A model generated the notes under the pieces. The model had not been told where the DNA came from and ran no database searches. It was given only the letters and a program-made list of their open reading frames with translations. Positions 17,305-29,753 of a stretch of DNA of 64,000 bases are shown here, piece by piece. Source of the DNA: Actinoplanes octamycinicus (GTDB lineage: Bacteria; Actinomycetota; Actinomycetes; Mycobacteriales; Micromonosporaceae); the NCBI RefSeq assembly GCF_014205225.1, contig NZ_JACHNB010000001.1, forward strand, positions 10,025,501 through 10,089,500, in the 5' to 3' direction. Positions within the stretch are counted from its first letter, which is position 1. Each line of letters opens with the position of its first letter. The translations under genes and the position numbers were made by a program.

Positions 17305-18356
17305 ATGACGTCGATTCCCGACGCGAAAGCGCCGGCCGGCGAGGTGGTGCTTGAGGCGATCGGCCTGACCAAGCACTTCCCCGTCCGCCGGAAGCTGCGC
17401 GACCTGTTCTCGAATCGGAAAGACGCGGTCCACGCCGTCGATGACGTGAACCTCACTCTCCGCCGCGGCAAAGTGGTGGCCCTGGTCGGCGAGTCCGGCT
17501 CGGGCAAGTCCACCATCGCCCGGTTGCTCGCCCAGCTCTACCCCCGCACCGGCGGGGACATCCGGCTGCACGGCGAGACGACCAAGGTCAAGGGAGGAGC
17601 GGCGTTCCGCCGATACTGCTCCCAGGTTCAGATGATCTTCCAGGACCCGTTCGCGTCGCTGAACCCGACGCACACCATCCGGTACCACCTGACCCGGTCG
17701 TTGAAGATCCACGACAACGCCGGCAAGACCGAGCAGGACCTGGAGCGGGCGCTCACCGATCTGCTGGAGCGGGTGCAGCTGACCCCGCCGGAACGGTACC
17801 TGGACAAGTTCCCGCACGAGCTCTCCGGTGGCCAGCGTCAGCGCGTGGCGATCGCCCGGGCACTCGGCGCGCAGCCCGAGGCGCTGCTCGCCGACGAGCC
17901 GGTGTCCATGCTGGACGTGTCGATCCGGCTCGGGGTGCTGAACCTGCTGCGGGACCTGCGGGACCGGCTGAACCTGGCGATCCTCTACATCACCCATGAC
18001 ATCGCGTCGGCCCGGTACTTCGCCGACGAGACGATGGTCATGTACGCCGGCCGGATGGTCGAGGGTGGCGACAGCGAGACGGTGACACAGTCGCCGGCTC
18101 ACCCGTACACCAGACTGCTGATCGAATCCGCGCCGGACCCGGACCGGCTCGCCGGGTTGTCCGACGCCGAAGGCAAGGACGCCGGCAACGGCGAACCGCC
18201 GAGCCTGATCCGCCCGCCGGCCGGCTGCCGGTTCCACCCGCGCTGCCCGGCCGCGATGGAGCGCTGCCGCACCGACCTGCCGGTCCCCCTGCAGATCGGC
18301 GACGCGCCCGGCCACTGGGCCGCCTGCTGGCTGTACGACCGTGACGAGGTGGCCAA

Positions 18357-18360
<4 letters not shown>
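17305..18360 (+). CDS. ABC transporter ATP-binding protein (DppF/OppF type)
   Basis: 351 aa. Walker [15 protein letters not shown], signature [15 protein letters not shown], Walker B followed by [11 protein letters not shown], and H-loop ITHD are all present. The C-terminal extension has [15 protein letters not shown], the cysteine pattern of oligopeptide/oligosaccharide ATPases that can hold an iron-sulphur cluster. It powers uptake together with the second ATPase at 20376. Its stop overlaps the next start by 4 bp (ATGA), implying coupled translation. Confidence 0.93.
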
Positions 18361-19337
<977 letters not shown>

Positions 19338-19341
19338 GACG

Positions 19342-21353
<2,012 letters not shown>

Positions 21354-21356
21354 GCA

Positions 21357-21398
21357 GAGGGCCGGTCCCCTGCCGTCGGGACCGGCCCTCACTATTTC
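21357..21398 (+). terminator. Strong terminator after the ABC operon
   Basis: A perfect 13-bp stem, GAGGGCCGGTCCC (21357-21369) with GGGACCGGCCCTC (21378-21390), is followed by actatttcc. The beta-glucosidase just beyond would need readthrough or its own promoter. Confidence 0.8.
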
Positions 21399-21414
21399 CG
21401 TTGAGGGGTATCTG

Positions 21415-22718
<1,304 letters not shown>

Positions 22719-22722
<4 letters not shown>

Positions 22723-23549
22723 GCGACTACCTGACTGTCAACCGCGCCAACTGGGACGAGCGGGCCGGGGCACACGCCGCCTCGGCCGACTACGGCTTCC
22801 GCCGGTTCGCCGAGGACCCGGCACACCTGAGCGACGTGGTCCGCTTCGACCTGCCGCTGCTCGGCGACGTGGCCGGGCGGCGAGCCGTGCACCTGCAGTG
22901 CCACATCGGCACCGACACGCTCTCGCTGTCCCGGCTCGGCGCCCGGATGACCGGCCTGGACTTCTCCGGCGAGTCGCTGAAGCAGGCCCGGCGGCTGGCC
23001 GAGCTGGCCGGCGCCGACATCGAGTACGTGCAGAGCGACGTCTACGCCGCCCGGGACGTGCTGGACGGCGACTTCGACCTGGTCTTCACCGGGATCGGGG
23101 CGCTCGGCTGGCTGCCCGACATCAAGCGCTGGGCGCGCACCGTGGCGTCGCTGCTCGCGCCCGGCGGCCGGCTGTTCCTCCGGGAGGGGCACCCGGTGCT
23201 GTGGGCGTGCGACTACGACCGGACGGACGGGGTGATCGCGCTCGGCGAGCCGTACTTCGAGCAGGCCGAGCCGCAGATCTACGACGAGCCGGGCACCTAC
23301 GTCGACACCGATCACCAGTTCGTCCACACCGTCACGCACGAGTGGAACCACGGGCTGGGCGAGATCGTGACGGCCGTACTGGAAGCGGGTCTGACCTTGA
23401 CCGGTCTGGTGGAACACCAGAGCGTGCCGTGGAACGCGCTGCCCGGCCGGATGCGGCAGCTGGACAACGGGGAATGGCAGCTGGCCGAGCGCCCGGAGCG
23501 GCTGCCGCACACCTACACGCTGCAGGCGGTCCGTTTACCGAGCGCCTGA
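22719..23549 (+). CDS. Class I SAM-dependent methyltransferase
   Basis: 276 aa from GTG, overlapping the beta-glucosidase stop by 4 bp, so translation is probably coupled. The SAM site is seen in VHLQCHIGTDTLSLSRLGA (motif I variant HLQCHIGTD) and acidic LDFSGESL. Motif IV reads DLVFTGIGALGWLPDI and the post-motif LLAPGGRLFLREGHP is typical. The usual GxGxG is changed to QCHIGTD, as in one known methyltransferase clade. The substrate is unknown; the operon position alone does not prove a role in sugar use. Confidence 0.85.
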
Positions 23550-23595
23550 AACCGGGTACCTGCCGCGCATCCGAAGGATCTGCGGGAGGCTCTCG

Positions 23596-23796
23596 ATGCG
23601 CATCGGCAGCGCACTAATCGTCATCTGGCTTCTGATCGGCTTGTTCGCCGCGTTCCAGCGCGGCTACTTCAAGGACACCGGCGACGCGAGCTGCGCCAAG
23701 GCCGGCACCGTCATCATCACCACGATCGCCGGGCCGCTCAACTACCTGGGCCTCAACCCGAAGATCAAGTGCGAGGTCCCGCAGCCCAGCAAATAG
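23596..23796 (+). CDS. Small membrane protein of 66 aa
   Basis: Starts MRIGSALIVIWLLIGLFAAF with GGGAGG 6 nt upstream. Its hydrophobic helix covers residues 4-21, and a second mildly hydrophobic stretch (GTVIITTIAGPLNYLGL) lies at about 37-53. Two cysteines (C33 and C59) could form a disulphide if the tail is outside. Similar small proteins occur in many actinobacteria. Function unknown. Confidence 0.7.
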   Translation: MRIGSALIVIWLLIGLFAAFQRGYFKDTGDASCAKAGTVIITTIAGPLNYLGLNPKIKCEVPQPSK

Positions 23797-23799
23797 GTC

Positions 23800-23830
23800 T
23801 TGAGCTGGAGTGCACTCCAGGTCCTAGCGT
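23800..23830 (+). promoter_or_regulatory. MerR-type promoter with palindromic operator
   Basis: A -35 box TTGAGC (23800-23805) and -10 box TAGCGT (23825-23830) are separated by 19 bp. The spacer holds a perfect 16-bp palindrome, CTGGAGTGCACTCCAG (23805-23820). Long spacers with a central palindrome are the hallmark of promoters twisted into register by MerR-family activators. The ATG of the aldo/keto reductase begins 7 nt after the -10, so the mRNA is likely leaderless. Confidence 0.85.
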
Positions 23831-23837
23831 CGTCCGC

Positions 23838-24791
23838 ATGCAGATGAGGAACTTCGGACGACTCGGCCGGATCAGCGCACTCACCCTGGGCGGCGGCGGC
23901 ATCGGCGCCGTCTGGGGCTCGACCGACCGGCGTGAGGCGGTCGCCACCGTCCACGCCGCGCTGGACGCCGGCATCACCATGCTGGACCTGGCGCCCTCCT
24001 ACGGCGACGACTTCGAGTCGGAGCGGGCGGCCGGCGAGGCCCTCCGCTCCCGGCCCGGCGCCGACCTGCTGATCACCTCGAAGGTGCAGCTGGTCGACGA
24101 CACCGAGCGCGACTTCGCGGCCCGCATCCGGCGCAGCCTGGACGGCAGCCTGAGCCGGATCGGCCGCGACCACCTCGATCTCCTGCTGCTGCACACCCAG
24201 ATCCGCACCGACGCGCCGCACCCCGGCTCGATCGGGCTGGACGGGTACCGCGAGGCGGTCGAGGAGTTCGAGCGGCTGCGCGACGCCGGCCGGATCCGGG
24301 CCTGGGGCATCACCGCGGTCGGCCACCCGGACAGCGTGCTCGCCGCCTTCGCCGGCAGCCCGGCGCCGGACGCCGCGCAGATCGTGGTCAACCCGCTCGA
24401 CATGAACGGTGACCTGTGGTTCTTCCCCGAGGCACGGCCACGCACCGACGAGCTGATCCGCTCCGCCACCACCCAGGGGGTGCAGGTGGTCGGCATCCGC
24501 GCGGTCGCGGCCGGGTCACTGACCGCGAGCCTTGACCGTACGGTGCCGGCCGGCCACCCGGCGGCCGTCGACTTCGCCCGGGCCGAGCCGTTCCGCAAGC
24601 TCGCCGCGGAGCTGGGCACCACGCCGGCGGCGCTGGCCCATCGGTACGCGCTCACCGTGCCCGGGGTGTCGACCGTGGTGCTCGGCGTGAAGAACCGCGC
24701 CGAGCTGGACGAGTGTCTCGCGGCGGAGGCGGCAGGGCCGCTGCCGGAGTCCGAGATGGACGCGCTCTGGGCCCTGCGCTCCGCTCTTTGA
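23838..24791 (+). CDS. Aldo/keto reductase family oxidoreductase
   Basis: 317 aa. The NAD(P)H-dependent TIM-barrel tetrad is visible: Asp and Tyr in LDLAPSYGDDFESE, Lys in LLITSKVQ, and His in LDLLLLHTQ. The C-terminal cofactor segment STVVLGVKNRAELDECL is typical. It probably reduces carbonyl compounds in the cytoplasm. A MerR-type promoter controls it, suggesting induction by a reactive chemical, yet no merR gene is adjacent. A second in-frame ATG lies at 23844. Confidence 0.9.
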   Translation: MQMRNFGRLGRISALTLGGGGIGAVWGSTDRREAVATVHAALDAGITMLDLAPSYGDDFESERAAGEALRSRPGADLLITSKVQLVDDTERDFAARIRRSLDGSLSRIGRDHLDLLLLHTQIRTDAPHPGSIGLDGYREAVEEFERLRDAGRIRAWGITAVGHPDSVLAAFAGSPAPDAAQIVVNPLDMNGDLWFFPEARPRTDELIRSATTQGVQVVGIRAVAAGSLTASLDRTVPAGHPAAVDFARAEPFRKLAAELGTTPAALAHRYALTVPGVSTVVLGVKNRAELDECLAAEAAGPLPESEMDALWALRSAL

Positions 24792-24793
24792 CC

Positions 24794-24846
24794 CTTTCCG
24801 GCCCGCGCCGTCTGGTCACCTTTCGGCCCGCGCCGTCTGATCGCCT
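24794..24846. repeat. Two copies of a 26-bp unit
   Basis: ctttccggcccgcgccgtct and ctttcggcccgcgccgtctg repeat after 26 bp in the short gap between the aldo/keto reductase and cupin genes. This gap also serves as the shared 3' region of the convergent pair. Confidence 0.6.
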
Positions 24847-24884
24847 TTTCGGCGCGGCTTTTTCGGGTCGCGGCCGGTCGGTGG

Positions 24885-25259
24885 TCAGTTCACCCAGGGT
24901 GGGCTGATCACCGAGCCGTCCGGCAGGGTGGCCTTGAGGCCGACGCTGGTGGTCACCCAGACCTCGGCCGGATCCGGCCCCGGGTTGTCCAAGCCGAACT
25001 CGGCGCCGACCGGCACCCGCAGCACATCCCCGGCGGCGATCTCCTCGACCACGCCGTCCAGGAACACCCGGACCCGGCCGGCGAGCATCAGGAACACCTC
25101 CTCCCGGTCCAGCCGGTGCCGGACTCCCTCGGTCCCGCCGGCGATCTCCAGCCGCCACGCGCAGAGCTGCTCGCTGCCGGCGGACGGAGAAACGTACGAA
25201 TGGAAGACCGAACCGTGCAGGCGGTGCGTGACCGCCTCGCTCTGGCGATGGATCGCCAT
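24885..25259 (-). CDS. Cupin-domain protein
   Basis: A 124-aa single cupin barrel. Core motif 1 is degenerate: TEGVRHRLDREEVFLMLAG keeps one His and one Glu. Motif 2 region reads GDVLRVPVGAEFGLDNPG, without the usual His. Metal binding is therefore uncertain, and it may be a sensor or isomerase-like cupin. GGGGAGG lies 4 nt before the ATG. It diverges from a MarR regulator across shared operators, so it is the probable target. Confidence 0.8.
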   Translation of the reverse strand: MAIHRQSEAVTHRLHGSVFHSYVSPSAGSEQLCAWRLEIAGGTEGVRHRLDREEVFLMLAGRVRVFLDGVVEEIAAGDVLRVPVGAEFGLDNPGPDPAEVWVTTSVGLKATLPDGSVISPPWVN

Positions 25260-25274
25260 GTTTCCTCCCCGATA

Positions 25275-25314
25275 TTTGGTCAAGCTGCTTGACCAAACAG
25301 TCAAGCAACTTGAC
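25275..25314. promoter_or_regulatory. Two adjacent MarR-type operators
   Basis: TTTGGTCAAG (25275-25284) and CTTGACCAAA (25288-25297) form a perfect 10-bp inverted repeat with a 3-bp centre. A half-size second copy, GTCAAG-CAA-CTTGAC, covers 25300-25314. Both lie in the 75-bp divergent region between the cupin and MarR genes and fit a MarR dimer site. The second nearly abuts the MarR start codon. Confidence 0.8.
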
Positions 25315-25334
25315 CGCCGTGTCAAACTGTTTCC

Positions 25335-25778
25335 GTGCGACGTGATCTTCTGGACCTGCCGGTGCTGCTGCTCGGCGCCGCTTCCGCCCTGGTCGACGCG
25401 ATCGACGCGGGGGTCCGGGCCCGCGGATTCGCCGACCTGCGCCCGGCCCACGGCTTCGCCTTCGTCCGGCTGGCTCCGGACGGCGCGACCGTCGTCGACC
25501 TCGCCGAGCACCTCGGCGTCACCAAGCAGGCGGCCAGTCAGATGGCCGACGAGCTGGTCCGCAAGGGGTACGTCGCGCGCCGCCCGCACCCGGTCGACGC
25601 CCGCGCCCGGCTGCTCACCCTGACCGAGCGGGGATGGGCCTGCACCCGCGCCGCCGACGCGGCCGCCGAGGAGGCGCTACGCCCGTGGGCCGACGCCATC
25701 GGCCCGGAACAGCTCGCCACCATCCGGGCCGCCCTGTCCCGGCTCACCGTCCCCGGCCGCATCCGCCCCACCTGGTAA
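25335..25778 (+). CDS. MarR-family transcriptional regulator
   Basis: 147 aa from GTG. The winged helix-turn-helix reads VVDLAEHLGVTKQAASQMAD with wing DARARLLTLTERGW. It probably represses itself and the divergent cupin gene by binding the TTGACCAA-type palindromes between them. Family members usually respond to phenolic or oxidising ligands; the ligand here is unknown. Confidence 0.88.
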   Translation: MRRDLLDLPVLLLGAASALVDAIDAGVRARGFADLRPAHGFAFVRLAPDGATVVDLAEHLGVTKQAASQMADELVRKGYVARRPHPVDARARLLTLTERGWACTRAADAAAEEALRPWADAIGPEQLATIRAALSRLTVPGRIRPTW

Positions 25779-25806
25779 GCGCATGCCGCCCGCCACTTCC
25801 ACCACG

Positions 25807-25905
25807 CCGAGCCCTGAGCCGACCGCCAGCTTCACCACACCGAGCTCTGAGCCGACCGCCACCTTCACCACACCGAGCTCTGAGCCGACCGCCACCTTCA
25901 CCACG
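25807..25905. repeat. Three tandem copies of a 33-bp unit
   Basis: Units begin at 25807, 25840 and 25873 (ccgagctctgagccgaccgc in each, with small changes). The frame of the next gene stays open through them, encoding Ser/Pro/Thr repeats, but the conserved domain starts only at 25954. Confidence 0.8.
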
Positions 25906-25953
25906 CTGCGCCCGGACCCGGCCGCCGCCTCGCCCTCCGCCACGACGGCACGG

Positions 25954-26448
25954 ATGCGGCCCGTCTGGCTGCTCGACGTCGACGGGGTGCTCAACGCGAA
26001 CCGGCCCGGCTGGGGCGCCGCACCACGCCGCGCCATGGCCTACGCCGCCGGCACCGGGTTCCTGATGCGCTGGGCGCCGGCCCTGCTCGACCGGATCCGG
26101 GCGATCCATCGCTCCGGCGCCGTGGAGATCCGCTGGTGCACCACCTGGTGCCCGCAGTCCGAGCAGTTGGAGCGTCTCTTCGCCCTGCCCCGCCTGGAGC
26201 CGTGCTGGACCGACGAGTTGCACCAGCCGGAGGCCGCCGCCGCCAAGCTGGCCGCCGCCCGTCGGGTGCTGGCCGCCGGGCGCCCGCTGATCTGGACCGA
26301 CGACGCCGACATCCCGCCGGCCGCGCACGAGGAGCTGCCCCGGCTGGGCCGCACGTTGCTGATCACGCCCCGCCCGAACCGCGGCCTGCAACCCGAACAC
26401 CTCGACGCCGTCGAGCAGTTCCTGGTCACCTCGCGGCCACACCCTTGA
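25954..26448 (+). CDS. HAD-like hydrolase domain protein
   Basis: About 164 aa starting MRPVWLLDVDGVLNANRPGW, which holds the HAD nucleophile motif DVDGVLN. EIRWCTTWC carries the motif II region, and PLIWTDDADI supplies motif IV acids. A phosphatase role is likely but the substrate is unknown. The frame is open to an ATG at 25783, but the added 57 residues are encoded by the 33-bp repeats and look non-native. If used, that start would give a Thr/Pro/Ser-rich disordered N-terminus. Confidence 0.72.
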   Translation: MRPVWLLDVDGVLNANRPGWGAAPRRAMAYAAGTGFLMRWAPALLDRIRAIHRSGAVEIRWCTTWCPQSEQLERLFALPRLEPCWTDELHQPEAAAAKLAAARRVLAAGRPLIWTDDADIPPAAHEELPRLGRTLLITPRPNRGLQPEHLDAVEQFLVTSRPHP

Positions 26449-26556
26449 TTGCCGGCCACCTCCGGACCGGCCTCAGTTCCCGGCCACCTCTCGACCAGAC
26501 CCTTCAAGATCGGTAGCATCCCCCGCTGACCAGGCAGAACCCCGGCGGGAGATCCG

Positions 26557-27003
26557 ATGAACCTGAAGCTGCAAGCCCGAGCGTTCGAGCTGATCGCGCC
26601 GTTCCTGATGCCCGGCGAGCAGCCGGTCACCGGCACCCGCGCGCAGGTCGGCAGCTTCACCTCGGGCCGGTTCGGCGCGATCGCCAAGCAGGCACTGATC
26701 GCCGAGGGGGCCGGTTCGCTGGGCGCCGCCCTCTCCTCCAGCAGCAAGCAGTTCGTGGTGCTGACCACCCACCGGATGATCTTCCTGACCCAGACCTGGT
26801 TCCTCGGCGGCCCGGGCAAGAAGATCCTCGCCGAGGTGCCGCGTCACCAGCTGGCGCTGGCCGAGGTCAAGTGGGGCGTGGTCAGCCTGGTCCGGATCGC
26901 GTTCGGCACCGCCGGCGACGGGGTCGCCCTGACCTTCCCCCGCGTCGACAAGAAGAACGCCGAGGCGCTCGCCGGCGTCCTGCACCAGGCACCGGTCGCC
27001 TAG
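26557..27003 (+). CDS. PH-like (YokE-type) domain protein
   Basis: A 148-aa cytoplasmic protein. It opens with a helix (LKLQARAFELIAPFLMPGEQ) and then an alternating beta pattern with FVVLTTHRMIFLTQTWFLGG, the signature of bacterial pleckstrin-homology-like domains. GGGAGA is 4 nt before the ATG. Role unknown, possibly in lipid- or protein-binding. A Ser-rich loop at 54-63 is exposed. Confidence 0.65.
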   Translation: MNLKLQARAFELIAPFLMPGEQPVTGTRAQVGSFTSGRFGAIAKQALIAEGAGSLGAALSSSSKQFVVLTTHRMIFLTQTWFLGGPGKKILAEVPRHQLALAEVKWGVVSLVRIAFGTAGDGVALTFPRVDKKNAEALAGVLHQAPVA

Positions 27004-27014
27004 GGTCTGTCCTG

Positions 27015-27160
27015 CCGGACCCCTGACATCTGGTCTTTCCGAAGGCCCCTCTCCGGGCCCCTGGCATCTGGTCTTTCCGTCGGCCCCATCCGGACCCCTG
27101 ACATCTGGCCTTTCCTCGGCCCCATCCGGACCCCTGACATCTGGCCTTTCCGCCGGCCGC
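27015..27160. repeat. Four imperfect copies of a 36-38-bp unit
   Basis: Units open with ccggacccctgacatctgg at 27015, 27090 and 27126 and a variant at 27053. Each contains ctttcc. The array fills most of the 216-bp gap between the PH-like gene and the parC terminator. Unit length drifts (38, 37, 36), so it is not coding. Confidence 0.8.
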
Positions 27161-27189
27161 CTGACGCTGATGCCGGGCGCCAGCCGGGG

Positions 27190-27215
27190 GACGGCCCGCC
27201 TCGCGGCGGGCCGTC
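27190..27215. terminator. Shared terminator hairpin before parC end
   Basis: GACGGCCCGCC (27190-27200) pairs with GGCGGGCCGTC (27205-27215) around a TCGC loop, 5 bp from the parC stop. It also lies downstream of the PH-like gene. Confidence 0.75.
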
Positions 27216-27219
27216 TCTG

Positions 27220-29739
27220 TCAGTCGCGCTCGATGTGGTGGCCGATGAGCTGCGGGCCCATGATCACCGCCGCGCCGGAGCCGTCCCGCCGCGCGTCCGG
27301 CTCGGGCAGCTCGACCGGGTCGCCGGTGTTGCTGGCGCCCACCGGCCGCGGCCCGACCCAGGCCACCACCAGCTCCGTCTCGCCCTTGAGGAACCGCTGC
27401 ACCCGGACCCCGCCGGTGGCCCGGCCTTTCGCCGGGTAGGACGCGAACGGCGACACCTTCACCTGGGTGCCGGTCGAGGTGACCACCATCGGCTCGCCGT
27501 GCGTGGTGTCCGACGTGACCACCGCCTGGAACGAGATCACCGTGGCCCCGGGCGCCAGGTTGACCCCGGCCATGCCACCGCCCTTGAGGCCCTGCGGCCG
27601 GACCAGCTTGGCCGGGAACCGCAGCAGGTTCGCGTCCGAGGTGATGAAGACCAGCGACTCCGCCCCGTCGGTGAGCCAGGTCGCCTGCAGCAACTCGTCA
27701 CCCTCCTTGAGGGTGATCACCTCGAACTCGTCGGAGCGCACCGGCCACTCCGGCGCGCACACCTTCACCACGCCCTGCCGGGTGCCCAGCGCGATGCCGG
27801 GCGAGTCGCCGGCGGTCAGCGGCGCCAGGCCGACGACCTTCTCGCCTTTCTCCAGCGGAACCAGCTCGGAGGCGGACATGCCGCCGCGCAGCGACACCGT
27901 GCCGGACTGCTCGGGCAGCACCGGCAGCGGCAGCACGTCGGTCTTGAACGCCCGGCCCCGGTTGGTGATCAGCAGGATCCGGCCACGGGCGGTGGCGTGG
28001 ATGATCGCGCGGACCGTGTCGTGCTTGACCCGGCCGCTGCGCTTACGCGCCTCGGTCGACTCCTCGCTCTCCGCGGCCGTCCGGGCGATCAGGCCGGTGG
28101 CGGACAGGATGATCTGGCACGGGTCGTCGGCCACCTCGAGCGGCCCGGCCGGCACCGAGGCGGCGAGCACCTCCTTGAGGTCGCCGTCGATCAGCGTGGT
28201 GTGCCGCGGCCGGCCGAACTCGGTGGCCACCTCGGCCAGCTCGTCCGAGACGACCTGCTTGAGCACGTCCTCGTTGTCCAGGATCCGGCTCAGCTCGGCG
28301 ATCTCGGCGCGCAGCCGCTCCTGCTCGGTCTCCAGCTCGATCCGGTCGAACCGGGTGAGCCGGCGCAGCGGGGTGTCCAGGATGTAGGTCGCCTGGATGT
28401 CGCTGAGCCCGAACTCGCTCATCAGCGACGCCTTGGCCGCGGCCGCGTCGTCGCTGGCCCGGATGATGGCGACCACCCGGTCGATGTCGATCAGGGCGAT
28501 CAGCAGGCCGTCGACCAGGTGCAGCCGGTCCTCGCGCTTGGTCCGCCGGTACGTCGTCCGGCGGGTCACCACGTCGTAGCGGTGCTGGACGAACACCTCG
28601 AGCAGCGCCTTGAGCCCGAGCGTGCGCGGCTGCCCGTCGACCAGCACGAGGTTGTTGATACCGAACGAGCTCTCCAGCGGGGTGAGCCGGTAGAGGTCGG
28701 CGAGCAGCGCCTGCGGGTTGACGCCGACCTTGCACTCGATCACCAGCCGGGTGCCGTGCTCCCGGTCGGTGAGGTCCTTGACGTCGGCGATGCCCTGCAG
28801 CCGGGCCGCCTGCCGCTGCCCGCGCCGCGGCCCCGAGGTGATCATCTTGCCCTTCACCTCGTCGGTGATCGCCTCGATGATCTTCTCGGCGCCGATCCCG
28901 TAGGGCAGCTCGGTGACCGTGATCGCCTGCCGCCCGCGACCGCCCTCGAGCAGGCCGGTCTGCGCCCGGGCCCGGATCCGGACCACGCCGCGACCGGTCT
29001 CGTACGCCCGGCGCACCTCGTCGAGCCCGAGCAGCTGACCGCCGGTGGGCAGGTCGGGGCCGGGCACGAAGCGCATCAGCTGGTCGAGGTCGGCCTCCGG
29101 GTGGGTGATCAGGTGCTGGGCGGCCGCCACCACCTCGCCCAGGTTGTGCGGGATCATGTTGGTCGCCATCCCGACCGCGATCCCGGACGTGCCGTTGACC
29201 AGCAGGTTCGGGAAGGCCGCCGGGAGCACCTTGGGCTCGGAGTCGGAGCCGTCATAGGTCGGCTTGAAGTCGACGGTGCCCTCGCCGAGCTCGCCGACCA
29301 GCAGCATCGCCTCACGCGACATCCGCGCCTCGGTGTACCGCGCGGCGGCCGGGCCGTCGTCCGGTGAGCCGAAGTTGCCGTGGCCGTCGATCAGCGGCGT
29401 GTTCAGCGAGAAGTCCTGGGCGAGCCGGACCAGCGCGTCGTAGATCGCCACGTCGCCGTGCGGGTGGTACTTACCCATCACGTCACCGACGACGCGGGCC
29501 GACTTCACATACGCCCGATCGGGGCGGTGACCCTGCTCGGACATCGACCAGAGGATCCGCCGGTGCACCGGTTTCAGGCCGTCCCGGGCGTCCGGCAGGG
29601 CCCGGGAGTGGATCACCGAGTACGCGTACTCCAGATAGGAGTCCTCGACCTCGGTGGTGAGCGGGTTGTCGATGACCCGGGCGCCGGCCTGATCGAACGC
29701 GGACAGGTCGACGCGGTTCTCGGATTTGCGGCGTGCCAT
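27220..29739 (-). CDS. parC: DNA topoisomerase IV subunit A (ParC type)
   Basis: 839 aa of the GyrA/ParC family. The catalytic Tyr is Y135 in AARYTEARMS. The quinolone-pocket segment MGKYHPHGDVAIYDAL has Val97 where E. coli GyrA has Ser83, with Asp101 at the Asp87 position. The C-terminal beta-pinwheel lacks the GyrA-box (QRRGGKG), which argues for topoisomerase IV-like decatenation rather than gyrase. It follows parE by 14 bp on the same strand, a typical actinobacterial second type II pair. The main gyrase genes are not in the window. Confidence 0.88.
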   Translation of the reverse strand: MARRKSENRVDLSAFDQAGARVIDNPLTTEVEDSYLEYAYSVIHSRALPDARDGLKPVHRRILWSMSEQGHRPDRAYVKSARVVGDVMGKYHPHGDVAIYDALVRLAQDFSLNTPLIDGHGNFGSPDDGPAAARYTEARMSREAMLLVGELGEGTVDFKPTYDGSDSEPKVLPAAFPNLLVNGTSGIAVGMATNMIPHNLGEVVAAAQHLITHPEADLDQLMRFVPGPDLPTGGQLLGLDEVRRAYETGRGVVRIRARAQTGLLEGGRGRQAITVTELPYGIGAEKIIEAITDEVKGKMITSGPRRGQRQAARLQGIADVKDLTDREHGTRLVIECKVGVNPQALLADLYRLTPLESSFGINNLVLVDGQPRTLGLKALLEVFVQHRYDVVTRRTTYRRTKREDRLHLVDGLLIALIDIDRVVAIIRASDDAAAAKASLMSEFGLSDIQATYILDTPLRRLTRFDRIELETEQERLRAEIAELSRILDNEDVLKQVVSDELAEVATEFGRPRHTTLIDGDLKEVLAASVPAGPLEVADDPCQIILSATGLIARTAAESEESTEARKRSGRVKHDTVRAIIHATARGRILLITNRGRAFKTDVLPLPVLPEQSGTVSLRGGMSASELVPLEKGEKVVGLAPLTAGDSPGIALGTRQGVVKVCAPEWPVRSDEFEVITLKEGDELLQATWLTDGAESLVFITSDANLLRFPAKLVRPQGLKGGGMAGVNLAPGATVISFQAVVTSDTTHGEPMVVTSTGTQVKVSPFASYPAKGRATGGVRVQRFLKGETELVVAWVGPRPVGASNTGDPVELPEPDARRDGSGAAVIMGPQLIGHHIERD

Positions 29740-29753
29740 GGCTTGCGGACCTC

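Noticed and set aside
25783..25953. N-terminal extension of the HAD-like protein
   Set aside because: It is encoded by 33-bp repeats that remain open in several frames; the conserved domain begins at the ATG at 25954.
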